The notes beneath the pieces were generated by a model, which was not told where the DNA came from, made no database searches, and saw only the letters and a program-made list of their open reading frames with translations. From JAGVSZ01 sp035456405 (GTDB taxonomy: Bacteria > Pseudomonadota > Gammaproteobacteria > Burkholderiales > SG8-39): a stretch of 64,000 nt of DNA. The DNA lies in assembly GCA_035456405.1 (NCBI GenBank), contig DATIDG010000070.1:1-64000 (forward strand), read 5' to 3'. Of the stretch, positions 39,319-46,948 are shown in pieces (the first letter of the stretch is position 1; the number at the start of each line of letters is the position of its first letter). The position numbers and the translations under genes are program-made.

Positions 39319-40137
39319 TCAGAACGTCTTCTTGACGTAGAGGACGAAGGCGTCGTCGGCCGTGTTCAATCCGTTCAGGTCGGTGTAGAAGCGCGCCTTG
39401 CCGTTACTGTCGGTGTAGTAGAGCCCTGCCTCGAGATTCTTGAACATCCCCGAAGGCACGGTGTAAGAGACGCCGATCTTCCAGTCCTCGTAAGAAGCCT
39501 TGCCACCGTTCACGAAGTTGCCGGTGGCGGGATCGATGTCGTCGTTGCCGTCGTTCTTCACGTCGAGGATTCCGTAGTGCGCGTTCACGGCAAACCCGGT
39601 CTCTCCGATCGGGTAGTTCCCGAAGAAGTCGAGATACCAGGTGCCGTCGGTCTTCTGGCCTGTCGGACGAGCACCGAAGTAGTCCTGCAGGCTGTACGAG
39701 AACTTGAGGCCGAGCCACTTCCAGCCGAAGCCGGCGTAGAGCTCCCAAGTATCAGCGTCGAAGAACCCGGGGTTTCTGTTTCCCGGGTAGTAGTAGTAGA
39801 TCGTCCCGACGTCGAAGTAGAAATCGGTGCTGCCGAAGTTGCGCTTGAAGCCCCCGTAGAAGTCCCACTCGAGGCTTGAGGTGTTATACGCGCCGAAATC
39901 CCGCAGCCAGCTGACGTTGCTCGCCCACGTCCCGGCATAGAAGCCGCTCGAGTGGCCGTAATCGAAGCCGCCCTGGACCGCCGGGTCTTCCGCAGTCTGT
40001 GTGATACCGCGGAAGATGTACTCGCTGAACAGCCCCACGTTGGCGGTCAAGGTGTGGGGAGAGTCTTGCGCGAGCACCGGTGCAACGGGCGCCGCGACCG
40101 CGGCGGCCGCAGCAGAAGCAAAGATGAGTTTCTTCAT
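39319..40137 (-). CDS. TorF family putative outer-membrane porin
   Basis: This 272-residue exported protein has a signal peptide (about 1-23, cleavage near VLAQ) and alternating beta-barrel strands rich in Tyr, Trp, Gly and Phe, ending with the outer-membrane C-terminal Phe (LYVKKTF). The start LTANVGLFSEYIFRGITQT is characteristic of the TorF/gcw_chp family. AAGGGGA precedes the ATG. As the first gene of the glnK-amtB operon, behind a sigma-54 promoter, it is probably a channel for nitrogen compounds under limitation (inference). Confidence 0.88.
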   Translation of the reverse strand: MKKLIFASAAAAAVAAPVAPVLAQDSPHTLTANVGLFSEYIFRGITQTAEDPAVQGGFDYGHSSGFYAGTWASNVSWLRDFGAYNTSSLEWDFYGGFKRNFGSTDFYFDVGTIYYYYPGNRNPGFFDADTWELYAGFGWKWLGLKFSYSLQDYFGARPTGQKTDGTWYLDFFGNYPIGETGFAVNAHYGILDVKNDGNDDIDPATGNFVNGGKASYEDWKIGVSYTVPSGMFKNLEAGLYYTDSNGKARFYTDLNGLNTADDAFVLYVKKTF

Positions 40138-40184
40138 TGAATGTCCCCTTTTGGACGATGATTGCGATACGCCGGGACTCTCAC

Positions 40185-40200
40185 AGCATTTCACATGCCA
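40185..40200 (-). promoter_or_regulatory. Sigma-54 (-24/-12) promoter of the porin-glnK-amtB operon
   Basis: Minus strand TGGCATGTGAAATGCT matches the sigma-54 consensus TGGCAC-N5-TTGCW with exact GG-to-GC spacing and two mismatches. The start would be near 40174, 37 bases before the porin ATG. Two NtrC-like sites lie upstream at enhancer distance, which makes the assignment much stronger. Confidence 0.8.
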
Positions 40201-40263
40201 GAACGCTTTTTCTTTTCGCGAGAATCACTTGGGCGTTATCCGGGGATTGGCCCCAAGGCCGGC

Positions 40264-40278
40264 GCACCGCAATCGGGC
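40264..40278. promoter_or_regulatory. Second, weaker NtrC-like site
   Basis: GCAC-N7-GGGC matches the NtrC dyad GCAC-N7-GTGC with one mismatch. Its centre is near -97 relative to the predicted start, 31 bp (three helical turns) from the stronger site, similar to the tandem NtrC sites of enterobacterial glnA. Confidence 0.45.
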
Positions 40279-40292
40279 GGCCTTTGCGGGCC

Positions 40293-40311
40293 GCGCACCA
40301 ATAGCGTGCGC
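40293..40311. promoter_or_regulatory. NtrC-like enhancer site
   Basis: GCGCAC-N7-GTGCGC is a perfect dyad and contains the NtrC consensus GCAC-N7-GTGC. Its centre (40302) is about 128 bp upstream of the predicted sigma-54 start. An A/T-rich stretch lies between it and the promoter, where DNA bending would help looping. Confidence 0.7.
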
Positions 40312-40379
40312 GAGTCCCGGGCCCGGCCGGGAGGGCGAAATCGCCGTGCTAGACTCGCCGCAGCCCCGGAGGCCCGGCG

Positions 40380-40631
40380 ATGCAGGGAACGCGATTCGTC
40401 GACGAACTCACCGCGAAGATGAGCGAGCTCATGGCCGCAGGGCCGGCGCGCGACATCGAGCGGAATCTCCGCGCGCTCTTGACGTCCGGGCTTGCCCGCC
40501 TCGATGTCGTTACCCGCGAGGAGTTCGACGTCCAGGCGAAGCTGCTCGCGCGGACCCGGGAGAAGCTCGCCCAGCTCGAGGCCCGCCTCGCCGAGCTCGA
40601 ACGGCAGCAGGACGCCGCGACCGGTACCTGA
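40380..40631 (+). CDS. ubiK: Ubiquinone biosynthesis accessory factor UbiK
   Basis: This small 83-residue protein of the BMFP/YqiC family assists ubiquinone biosynthesis by working with UbiJ on lipid-bound intermediates. It has an N-terminal amphipathic helix (FVDELTAKMSELM), the conserved RNLRALLTSGLARLDVVTREEFDVQ, and a C-terminal coiled coil (LARTREKLAQLEARLAELERQ). It is placed immediately before comM, a common betaproteobacterial pairing, and is divergent from the nitrogen operon. Confidence 0.9.
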   Translation: MQGTRFVDELTAKMSELMAAGPARDIERNLRALLTSGLARLDVVTREEFDVQAKLLARTREKLAQLEARLAELERQQDAATGT

Positions 40632-40697
40632 CCGAGTCAGCGCGAACGCCGCCCCGGGCGTTCATCCCCCCAGGCCCATCCCTCCGACGACCCCGCA

Positions 40698-42197
40698 ATG
40701 TCGCTTGCGGTCCTCAACAGCCGTGCCCTCGCCGGTCTCGATGCGCCGCCGGTCACCGTCGAGGTCCATCTCGCGAACGGCCTGCCGAGCTTCACCATCG
40801 TCGGTCTGCCCGACACCGAGGTCAGGGAGGCGAAGGACCGCGTGCGGGCGGCGCTCGTGAACTGCCGGTTCGAGTTCCCCGCGCGCCGCATCACAGTCAA
40901 CCTCGCGCCTGCCGAGCTGCCGAAGGAAAGCGGGCGCTTCGACCTGCCGATCGCGCTCGGCATCCTTGCCGCCTCGGCGCAGATTCCCGCTGCGCGCCTC
41001 GGGGAGTACGAGTTCGCCGGCGAGCTTTCGCTCTCCGGCGAGCTGCGCGCGGTGCGCGGCGCGCTCGCGATGACGGTGCGCGCGGCGCGCTCGGGCCGTG
41101 CCTTCGTGCTGCCGACGGCGAGCGCGCGTGAGGCTGCGTTGGTGCGCAATGCCGCCATCTATCCCGCCGCGACGCTGCTCGAAGCGTGCGCGCACCTGGC
41201 CGGCGAGAAGGCGCTCGAGAGGTTCGCCGGCGCACCACTCGAAGAGGCGCTCGAGTACCCCGACCTCGCCGACGTGCGCGGCCAGGCGCACGCGAAGCGC
41301 GCGCTCGAAGTGGCCGCGGCGGGCGGGCACTCGATCCTGATGACCGGGCCGCCCGGAACCGGCAAGTCGATGCTCGCGGCGCGCCTCCCCGGCCTGCTCC
41401 CGCCGATGACCGACGACGAGGCGCTCGACGCGGCGGCCGTGCAGTCGCTTGCCTCGAGCGGCTTCCGCGTCGAGCGCTGGCGGCAACGGCCCTACCGCGC
41501 GCCCCACCACAGCGCCTCCGCCGCCGCGCTCGTCGGTGGAGGAAGCGACCCCCGGCCGGGCGAGATCTCGCTCGCGCACCGCGGCGTGCTGTTCCTCGAC
41601 GAGCTGCCGGAGTTCGACCGCAAGGTGCTGGAGGTCCTGCGCGAGCCACTCGAGTCGGGCCGCGTGTCGATCTCGCGCGCCGCCCGCCAGGCCGAGTTTC
41701 CGGCGCGGTTCCAGCTCGTTGCGGCGATGAACCCCTGCCCGTGCGGCTATCTGGGCCACTTCAGCGGCAAGTGCCGCTGCACGCCGGACCAGGTTGCGCG
41801 CTATCGCGGGAAACTTTCCGGGCCGCTCCTCGACCGGATCGATATCCACCTCGAGGTGCCCGCGGTGCCGGAGGCGGAGCTGACCGGCCTGGCGACGGGC
41901 GAGCCGAGCTCTGCTGTGCGCGAGCGCGTCGGCCGTGCGCGGGCGTCACAGCTCGCGCGCCAGGGCAAGCCGAACACCGAGCTGGCGGCACGCGAGACCG
42001 AGAAGCACTGCCGCACCGACGGCCAGGGCGAAACACTGCTCAAGACCGCGATCGCGCGGCTGAACCTCTCAGCCCGTGCGTACCACCGTTGCCTCCGCCT
42101 GGCGCGGACGATCGCCGACCTCGCCGCTGCCGAGACGATCGGGGCGGCGCACGTCGCCGAGGCGGTGCAATACCGGCGCGTCGACCGGAGCGGCTGA
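40698..42197 (+). CDS. comM: YifB/ComM family Mg-chelatase-like AAA+ ATPase
   Basis: This is a 499-residue AAA+ helicase-like protein. ComM promotes branch migration during integration of transformed DNA. The N-terminal ChlI-like/Lon-type domain (about 1-170) precedes a Mg-chelatase AAA+ core with Walker A TGPPGTGKS (near 216) and Walker B GVLFLDELPEF. A cysteine-containing NPCPCGYLGHFSGKCRCTPDQ stretch follows, then the C-terminal domain with RAYHRCLRLARTIADL. It pairs functionally with DprA at 4-5 kb. Confidence 0.94.
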   Translation: MSLAVLNSRALAGLDAPPVTVEVHLANGLPSFTIVGLPDTEVREAKDRVRAALVNCRFEFPARRITVNLAPAELPKESGRFDLPIALGILAASAQIPAARLGEYEFAGELSLSGELRAVRGALAMTVRAARSGRAFVLPTASAREAALVRNAAIYPAATLLEACAHLAGEKALERFAGAPLEEALEYPDLADVRGQAHAKRALEVAAAGGHSILMTGPPGTGKSMLAARLPGLLPPMTDDEALDAAAVQSLASSGFRVERWRQRPYRAPHHSASAAALVGGGSDPRPGEISLAHRGVLFLDELPEFDRKVLEVLREPLESGRVSISRAARQAEFPARFQLVAAMNPCPCGYLGHFSGKCRCTPDQVARYRGKLSGPLLDRIDIHLEVPAVPEAELTGLATGEPSSAVRERVGRARASQLARQGKPNTELAARETEKHCRTDGQGETLLKTAIARLNLSARAYHRCLRLARTIADLAAAETIGAAHVAEAVQYRRVDRSG

Positions 42198-42200
42198 CCG

Positions 42201-43034
42201 GTGGCGGTTTACGCGATCGGCGACGTTCAGGGGTGTTGCGGTGCCTTGCACGCGCTCCTCGACGAGATCGGCTTCTCCTCCGCGCGCGACACCCTCTGGT
42301 TCGTAGGCGATCTCGTCAATCGCGGAACCCAGTCGGCTGAGGTGCTGCGGTTTGTCCGCTCGCTCGGGTCGCGCGCGATCGTCGTACACGGCAACCACGA
42401 CCTGCACCTTCTCGCGTTCGCGGCGGGCAAGGCGAAGCGGCGCCGCGACGACACGTTCGACGACGTTCTGGCCGCACCCGACCGCGACGAGCTCCTCGAC
42501 TGGCTGCGGCTGCGCCCGCTGCTCCATGTCGAGGGCGAGTACGCGATGGTTCACGCAGGCTTGCTGCCCTCGTGGTCGCTCGCCGAGGCGGCGGTGCTGG
42601 CGGCGGAGGTCGAAGCCGCCCTGCGCGCGCCGACGCACCGCGACCTCTACGCGTCGTTCTACGGCAGCAAGCCGGCCGCCTGGAGCGATGCGCTGCGCGG
42701 GCCGGAGCGGCTGCGGGTGATCGTCAACGCGATGACGCGGATGCGCTTCTGCACCCCCGGCGGCGAGATGGACTTCAGCGTGAAGGGCCAGATCGAAAAG
42801 GCCTTGCCCGGTTACCTGCCCTGGTTCGAGGTGCCCGGCCGCCGGACCCGCGGGGTGCCGATCATCTGCGGGCACTGGTCCGCGCTCGGCCTGCGGATCG
42901 CGCCGGACCTGCTGGCGCTGGACACGGGCTGCGTCTGGGGCGGCCGTCTGACCGCGGTGCGACTGGAGGACCGGCGTGTCTTCCAGACTGCGTGTGCTTC
43001 GCCGCCCGACCGGGCGGCGAGCACCGGGGACTGA
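42201..43034 (+). CDS. apaH: Bis(5'-nucleosyl)-tetraphosphatase, symmetrical
   Basis: ApaH hydrolyses diadenosine tetraphosphate to two ADP and can remove Np4 caps from RNA. The 277-residue protein has the metallophosphoesterase signature: GDVQGC (near 7-12), GDLVNRG (near 35-41), GNHD (near 63-66) and the downstream VHAG and GHWS histidines. The start is GTG at 42201, three bases after the comM stop, so the two genes are likely co-transcribed. Confidence 0.95.
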   Translation: MAVYAIGDVQGCCGALHALLDEIGFSSARDTLWFVGDLVNRGTQSAEVLRFVRSLGSRAIVVHGNHDLHLLAFAAGKAKRRRDDTFDDVLAAPDRDELLDWLRLRPLLHVEGEYAMVHAGLLPSWSLAEAAVLAAEVEAALRAPTHRDLYASFYGSKPAAWSDALRGPERLRVIVNAMTRMRFCTPGGEMDFSVKGQIEKALPGYLPWFEVPGRRTRGVPIICGHWSALGLRIAPDLLALDTGCVWGGRLTAVRLEDRRVFQTACASPPDRAASTGD

Positions 43035-43393
43035 TGTCGTTGCGGGTCTCGTCCCAAGACCATTCCGGGCGGCAATGATTTCGGTAACGAGCGACCTCAC
43101 GGCGCGGAGTTGTCGGGTTCGCCCAGGTCGAGAGAGTCTTTCACCGCGCGCCCAGCTCATACAATTAAGAGCGAGGTCCCGATGGCGGACCGCCAGTTGA
43201 AGCTTCCCCCTGAGCGCCAAGCCGGTGACACGCATCGTTCCAGCGCGGCTCGGCGCCGCGAAGCGGCCGATGCTCGGGAAGGGTAACAAGGAGACCGCGG
43301 GCGGTGCCGCGGCCCGACCCCGGTCCTCGTCGTCGGGGGTCATCTCCGGCGCGCCACGCCATCAGAGCGAATCGAAGTAAGCCACCGTCCGCC
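43035..43393. other. 359-base intergenic region with a possible small gene
   Basis: No recognisable gene occupies this gap between apaH and the acyltransferase gene. It contains a TACAAT -10 box (43160-43165) and, behind a GCGAGG Shine-Dalgarno-like sequence, a 34-codon open frame (43182-43286) described separately. There is no terminator after apaH and no convincing repeat. Confidence 0.5.
43182..43286 (+). CDS. Possible small protein (34 residues)
   Basis: ATG to TAA, 34 codons, encoding a very hydrophilic Arg/Ala-rich peptide (MADRQLKLPPERQAGD...). Support is limited to a good ribosome-binding site (GCGAGG, 5-base spacing) and a TACAAT -10 box 16 bases before it. There is no -35 box. It could equally be the 5' end of a small RNA or a gene remnant. 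Confidence 0.2.
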   Translation: MADRQLKLPPERQAGDTHRSSAARRREAADAREG

Positions 43394-44248
43394 TCACCTC
43401 GGATCGGCCGGCGCGGGATGCGGGCCGTGCACGGGAATGCCGGACGGTGGTCCGGCGGGCCGACCGGCAGTTCTTTCGGGCGGCGAATGCCCCGGCTCCA
43501 GACCCAGCTCGCGTGCAATCACGCCGTGCACGCGCTGCGCGAGCTCGCGGCGGTGGTGACCGTCGGCATTGACGTACGGCGCAAACCGGAGCTCGACCGC
43601 CATCGATTGCGTCGACGCAATCCGCCACAGCGATTCCACCAGCGACATGTCGCCGACGTAGATCGGTGCCTCGGTCTGCGAGCCGTCGCCGTCGACGAAG
43701 CGGAGCGCCACCGGCAGCACCAGCGCGCGCGCGTCGATAGCGGGCTGCAGCAGGGCCGCGTGAAAGTGCCTGAGCGAGCGGCCGTCGGTGGTGGTGCCCT
43801 CCGGGCAGACCGCGACGAGACGTCCGCTCTCCAGGGCGGCGACGATACGCTCGTTCGTGCGCCGCGCGTGACGGCGGCTGCCGCGCTCGATGAAGAGCGT
43901 CCCGACCCGGCGGACGAGTCTCCCCACCACCGGCCAGTCGCGGATCTCCGACTTGGCTACGAAGAGCCCGGGCGCGGCCGCATACACGGCGAAGATGTCG
44001 AGCCAGGAGACGTGGTTCGAGACGAGCAGGCACCGCTCCGGAAGCGTCTCGGGCGCATTGTGGAAGCGCACGTCGACCCGTAGAATCGCCAGCAGCTCGC
44101 GCGACCAACTGCGCAACACCGCGTCCTGCTTGGCAGGCGCGAGCCCCGCGTACCGGGTGCGCGTCAGCCACAGGCCGCGCACGACGTGCGCAACGAGGCG
44201 CACGATGCGGGCGAGCCGCGCGGGAATGGGCGTTGCAGGTCGGGTCAT
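43394..44248 (-). CDS. 1-acyl-sn-glycerol-3-phosphate acyltransferase, PlsC-like
   Basis: This membrane-associated acyltransferase has 284 residues and makes phosphatidic acid or a related acyl lipid. Family motifs are NHVSWLDI (NHX4D, catalytic His/Asp), FIERGS (block II) and PEGTTTDGRSL (block III, PEGT). The C-terminus is proline-rich. The start at 44248 gives the usual short basic N-terminus before the first hydrophobic segment. It lies on the opposite strand to hinT, starting 27 bases from it. Confidence 0.88.
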   Translation of the reverse strand: MTRPATPIPARLARIVRLVAHVVRGLWLTRTRYAGLAPAKQDAVLRSWSRELLAILRVDVRFHNAPETLPERCLLVSNHVSWLDIFAVYAAAPGLFVAKSEIRDWPVVGRLVRRVGTLFIERGSRRHARRTNERIVAALESGRLVAVCPEGTTTDGRSLRHFHAALLQPAIDARALVLPVALRFVDGDGSQTEAPIYVGDMSLVESLWRIASTQSMAVELRFAPYVNADGHHRRELAQRVHGVIARELGLEPGHSPPERTAGRPAGPPSGIPVHGPHPAPADPR

Positions 44249-44275
44249 GGCCGGGATTCTAGACGGGAGCAGGGT

Positions 44276-44686
44276 ATGGACAATTGCGTGTTCTGCAAGA
44301 TCGTCGCGAAGCAGATCCCGGCGAACGTCGTGTACGAGGACGAGCACACGATTGCGTTCATGGACATCGGGGCGGTGAATCCCGGCCACATGCTCGTCGC
44401 GTGCAAGCCGCACGTCGAGAACGTGTTCGGCCTCGACGACGCGCTCGCCGCCGCGGTCATGCGCACGACGGCGCGCGTTGCACGCGCGCTCAAGAGCGCG
44501 ATTGCGCCCGAGGGCGTGAACCTGTTCCAGGCGAATGGCGCCGCAGCCGAGCAGACCGTCTTCCACTTTCACGTGCACGTGCTGCCGCGACGCACCGGCG
44601 ACGGGATGAAGCTCGTGTGGCCGGTGAAGAATCCGCCGCGCGAGGAGCTCGCGCGCAACGCCGAGTTGCTGCGCGCGGCGCTGTAG
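44276..44686 (+). CDS. HIT family protein (HinT-like)
   Basis: This 136-residue histidine-triad nucleotide hydrolase acts on purine nucleoside phosphoramidates and similar substrates. It starts CVFCKIVAKQIPANVVYEDE and carries the triad HFHVHV at about 97-102, followed by LPRR. The C-terminal 25 residues beyond the triad are a bit longer than in minimal HinT. The ATG at 44276 is preceded by GGGAG. A GC hairpin without T-run (44691-44705) follows the stop. Confidence 0.93.
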   Translation: MDNCVFCKIVAKQIPANVVYEDEHTIAFMDIGAVNPGHMLVACKPHVENVFGLDDALAAAVMRTTARVARALKSAIAPEGVNLFQANGAAAEQTVFHFHVHVLPRRTGDGMKLVWPVKNPPREELARNAELLRAAL

Positions 44687-44713
44687 CGCCCGCGGGACGC
44701 CCGCGGATGCCGG

Positions 44714-45171
44714 CTAGTGCGAGACGCGCGTCTGTCTGTTGACCGTCAGCAGGCGCACCCGCTCGCCGGGCTTGAAGACCTCGTCGGCCTCCTGGACGAT
44801 CGCGCGGTACTCGCCGGTGTCGAGGCGGACGGTGAGTTCGATGCCTTCCTTGAAGGTCAGGCCTTCTTCTGCGGCCGCGCCGAGGAGACCGCCAACAACC
44901 GCGCCCGCCACGGCGCCGACCGCCGCACCGCGGCCCTACCCGATCGCGCTGCTGCCGATTCCGCCGGCAATCGCGCCGGCCCCGACACCGACCGACGTCT
45001 TCGTGCCTGCGATGCTGACCGAGCGCACGCTCTCGACGACGCCCATCCGCACTGTTTGCTCCTTGAGCGTGTCCTCACGGCTGTAGACGCTGCCCGACTT
45101 GCTCGAGGCGCAGCCGCCGAGCACTGCTGCCCGGCAAGCATCGCGCAGACGAGGAGTGACCTGGATCGCAT
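44714..45171 (-). pseudogene. Glycine-zipper outer-membrane lipoprotein gene (SlyB-like), disrupted
   Basis: The pieces together read as a Pcp/SlyB-type lipoprotein: signal peptide MRSRSLLVCAMLAG (start ATG 45171 with GGGAGA Shine-Dalgarno), lipobox LGGC, mature part CASSKSGSVYSREDTLKEQTVRMG, a glycine-zipper region and the C-terminal domain ending NRQTRVSH. Two lesions break it. The signal peptide and lipobox are in different frames (one base missing or two extra near 45122-45126). An in-frame TAG (44936-44938) interrupts the glycine zipper between SSAIG and GRGAAVG. Upstream and downstream parts of the zipper are in the same frame. It is either a recent pseudogene or a sequence error. Confidence 0.75.
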
Positions 45172-45188
45172 CGAAGTCTCCCGAATTC

Positions 45189-46124
45189 TCAGAGGATCGA
45201 CGCCCCGAAGCTCGCGCGATACAGCTCGCCGATCCCGGCGCGGGTCGCGTGGTGGTTCTGGCCCCCGCGTGAGGCGACCTTGATCGCGCCCATCAATGAT
45301 GCGAGCCGGCCTACGACCGGCCAATCGAACCCTGACGCAATGCCGTAAAGAAGACCCGCCCGGTAAGCGTCTCCGCAGCCGGTCGGGTCGACCACTTCCG
45401 TCGGCTTCACGCTGGGGATCTCGTGACATCGACCTTCGGCATGGATCGTGGACCCGCTGGCGCCCTTTGTCACGATCAGAGCGTCGACCATGCGGGCAAG
45501 TTCCTCGATCGGGCGCCCGGTCTTCTCCACCAGCATCCGGCCCTCGTAATCGTTCACCGCGAGGTAGCTCGCCGCGTCGATCATCGCCAGCAGCTCCGCG
45601 CCGTCGAACATCGGCAGCCCCTGCCCCGGGTCGAACATGAAAGGGATCCGGGCGGCGCTGAGCTCGTTCACGTGCGCGACCATCCCCTCGCGCCCGTCCG
45701 GCGCGACGATCGCGAGGCCCGCCCCGAGGTGCGGGCCGATCCGGTTCTCGTGCGAGTGATTCATCGCGCCCGGATGGAAGGCGGTGATCTGGTTGTCGTC
45801 GAGGTCGGTGGTGATGAACGCCTGGGCCGTCAGCGTCCCGGCCACGGTGCGCACCTGGTCGCGGGCGAGACCGAGCGCATCCAGTCGCGCCAGGTACGGC
45901 CCGGCGTCTTCCCCGACTGTCGCCATGACCAGCGGATCGGCGCCGAGCAGGCTGAGGTTGTAGCCGATGTTCCCGGCGCAGCCGCCGAACTCCCGCCGCA
46001 GCTCCGGCACCAGGAAGGCGACGTTGAGAATGTGGATCTGCTCGGGGAGGATGTGCTCGCGGAACCGTCCGCGGAACACCATGATGTTGTCGTAAGCGAT
46101 CGAGCCGCAGATGAGGATCTTCAT
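45189..46124 (-). CDS. PfkB family carbohydrate/nucleoside kinase
   Basis: This is a 311-residue ribokinase-fold kinase, close to adenosine-kinase-like members by the N-terminus MKILICGSIAYDNIMVFRGRF and the EFGGCAGNIGYNLSLLG motif. The PfkB signature DPTGCGDAYRAGLLYG holds the catalytic Asp and anion hole. Substrate not certain; betaproteobacterial orthologues are commonly annotated as carbohydrate or adenosine kinases. Its ATG overlaps the stop of the DUF3426 gene (ATGA). It is the last gene of the leftward accB-accC-prmA operon. Confidence 0.85.
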   Translation of the reverse strand: MKILICGSIAYDNIMVFRGRFREHILPEQIHILNVAFLVPELRREFGGCAGNIGYNLSLLGADPLVMATVGEDAGPYLARLDALGLARDQVRTVAGTLTAQAFITTDLDDNQITAFHPGAMNHSHENRIGPHLGAGLAIVAPDGREGMVAHVNELSAARIPFMFDPGQGLPMFDGAELLAMIDAASYLAVNDYEGRMLVEKTGRPIEELARMVDALIVTKGASGSTIHAEGRCHEIPSVKPTEVVDPTGCGDAYRAGLLYGIASGFDWPVVGRLASLMGAIKVASRGGQNHHATRAGIGELYRASFGASIL

Positions 46125-46948
46125 TCGTGTTGGCGGTAGAGGAGGAAGATGCGGTAGCCGCTCGCGTTCAGGCCCGCGGCGTCGATGTGCAGCTTCACCG
46201 GCTGCTCCGCTCCGGCCGAGAACGCCGACGCGGGCTCGGTGCGTGCGCCGAGATACTCCGCGGGCGCGAGCACCCGGCGCGCGACCGGCCGGTCGGCCGC
46301 GTCGGTGAGGGTGAGCTCGAGGTGCGGGAACGCCTGCGCGAAGCCGGCGCGATTGCGCAGCGCGGCCGAGAGGGTGAGCACGCTCGGGACGCCGCGCTCG
46401 GCGGCCAACTCGGAAGATTCGATGCTGATCAGGTCGGCGTGTCGCGGCAGGGGGATGGTGCAACCCAGGCGTGCGCACGCCGCCGCGATCCACGGCCGCG
46501 ACTCCGGAAAGATGAGCGCGAGCTCGCCGCGGTACGCATGGACCGCCTGCCCGCCGAGCGCGACCGCCATGACAAGCGCACCCAGGCCCCAGAGCGCCGC
46601 AACGATCCGCGAACGGCGGCGCGCGCGCGGGCCGAACTCGAAGTCGGAGTCGTCATCCGAGACGGAGATCTCCGGCTCGGGCGGCATGCTCTGCACGACC
46701 GGCTGCGACGCGACCGCCTCGGCCTGCGCCAGCTCCGCGGCGCGGGACGGCGGCACCGAGGGGGCTGCAGGCAGCGGCGGTGAGATTGCGTGAAGCGGCT
46801 CCTGCTCGTCCTCGGTGACGAGCGCGTCTCGCGCGTCGAAGATAGTCGAGCATTGTCCGCAGCGCACCTGACCGTCCCGCGCCTCGAGCTGGTGCGGGTA
46901 GACGCGGAATGCCGTGCCGCACGCCGGGCACCGGGTGCTCATCTTCAT
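46121..46948 (-). CDS. Zinc-ribbon and DUF3426 domain membrane protein
   Basis: This 275-residue protein has an N-terminal MJ0042-type zinc ribbon (Cys7, Cys10, Cys30, Cys33: CPAC and CGQC), a Pro/Glu-rich linker, one membrane span (about 114-137) and a C-terminal DUF3426 domain with beta-strand character outside the membrane. Function unknown. The cytoplasmic ribbon and periplasmic domain suggest signal relay or assembly, but this is speculation. Start and stop overlap the neighbouring genes by four bases each (prmA upstream, pfkB-like downstream). Confidence 0.87.
   Translation of the reverse strand: MKMSTRCPACGTAFRVYPHQLEARDGQVRCGQCSTIFDARDALVTEDEQEPLHAISPPLPAAPSVPPSRAAELAQAEAVASQPVVQSMPPEPEISVSDDDSDFEFGPRARRRSRIVAALWGLGALVMAVALGGQAVHAYRGELALIFPESRPWIAAACARLGCTIPLPRHADLISIESSELAAERGVPSVLTLSAALRNRAGFAQAFPHLELTLTDAADRPVARRVLAPAEYLGARTEPASAFSAGAEQPVKLHIDAAGLNASGYRIFLLYRQHE

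Noticed and set aside
43165..43518. A 117-codon minus-strand open frame spanning the apaH-acyltransferase gap.
   Set aside because: It overlaps the acyltransferase 3' end, has a shadow-like Arg/Gly/Pro composition and no ribosome-binding site.
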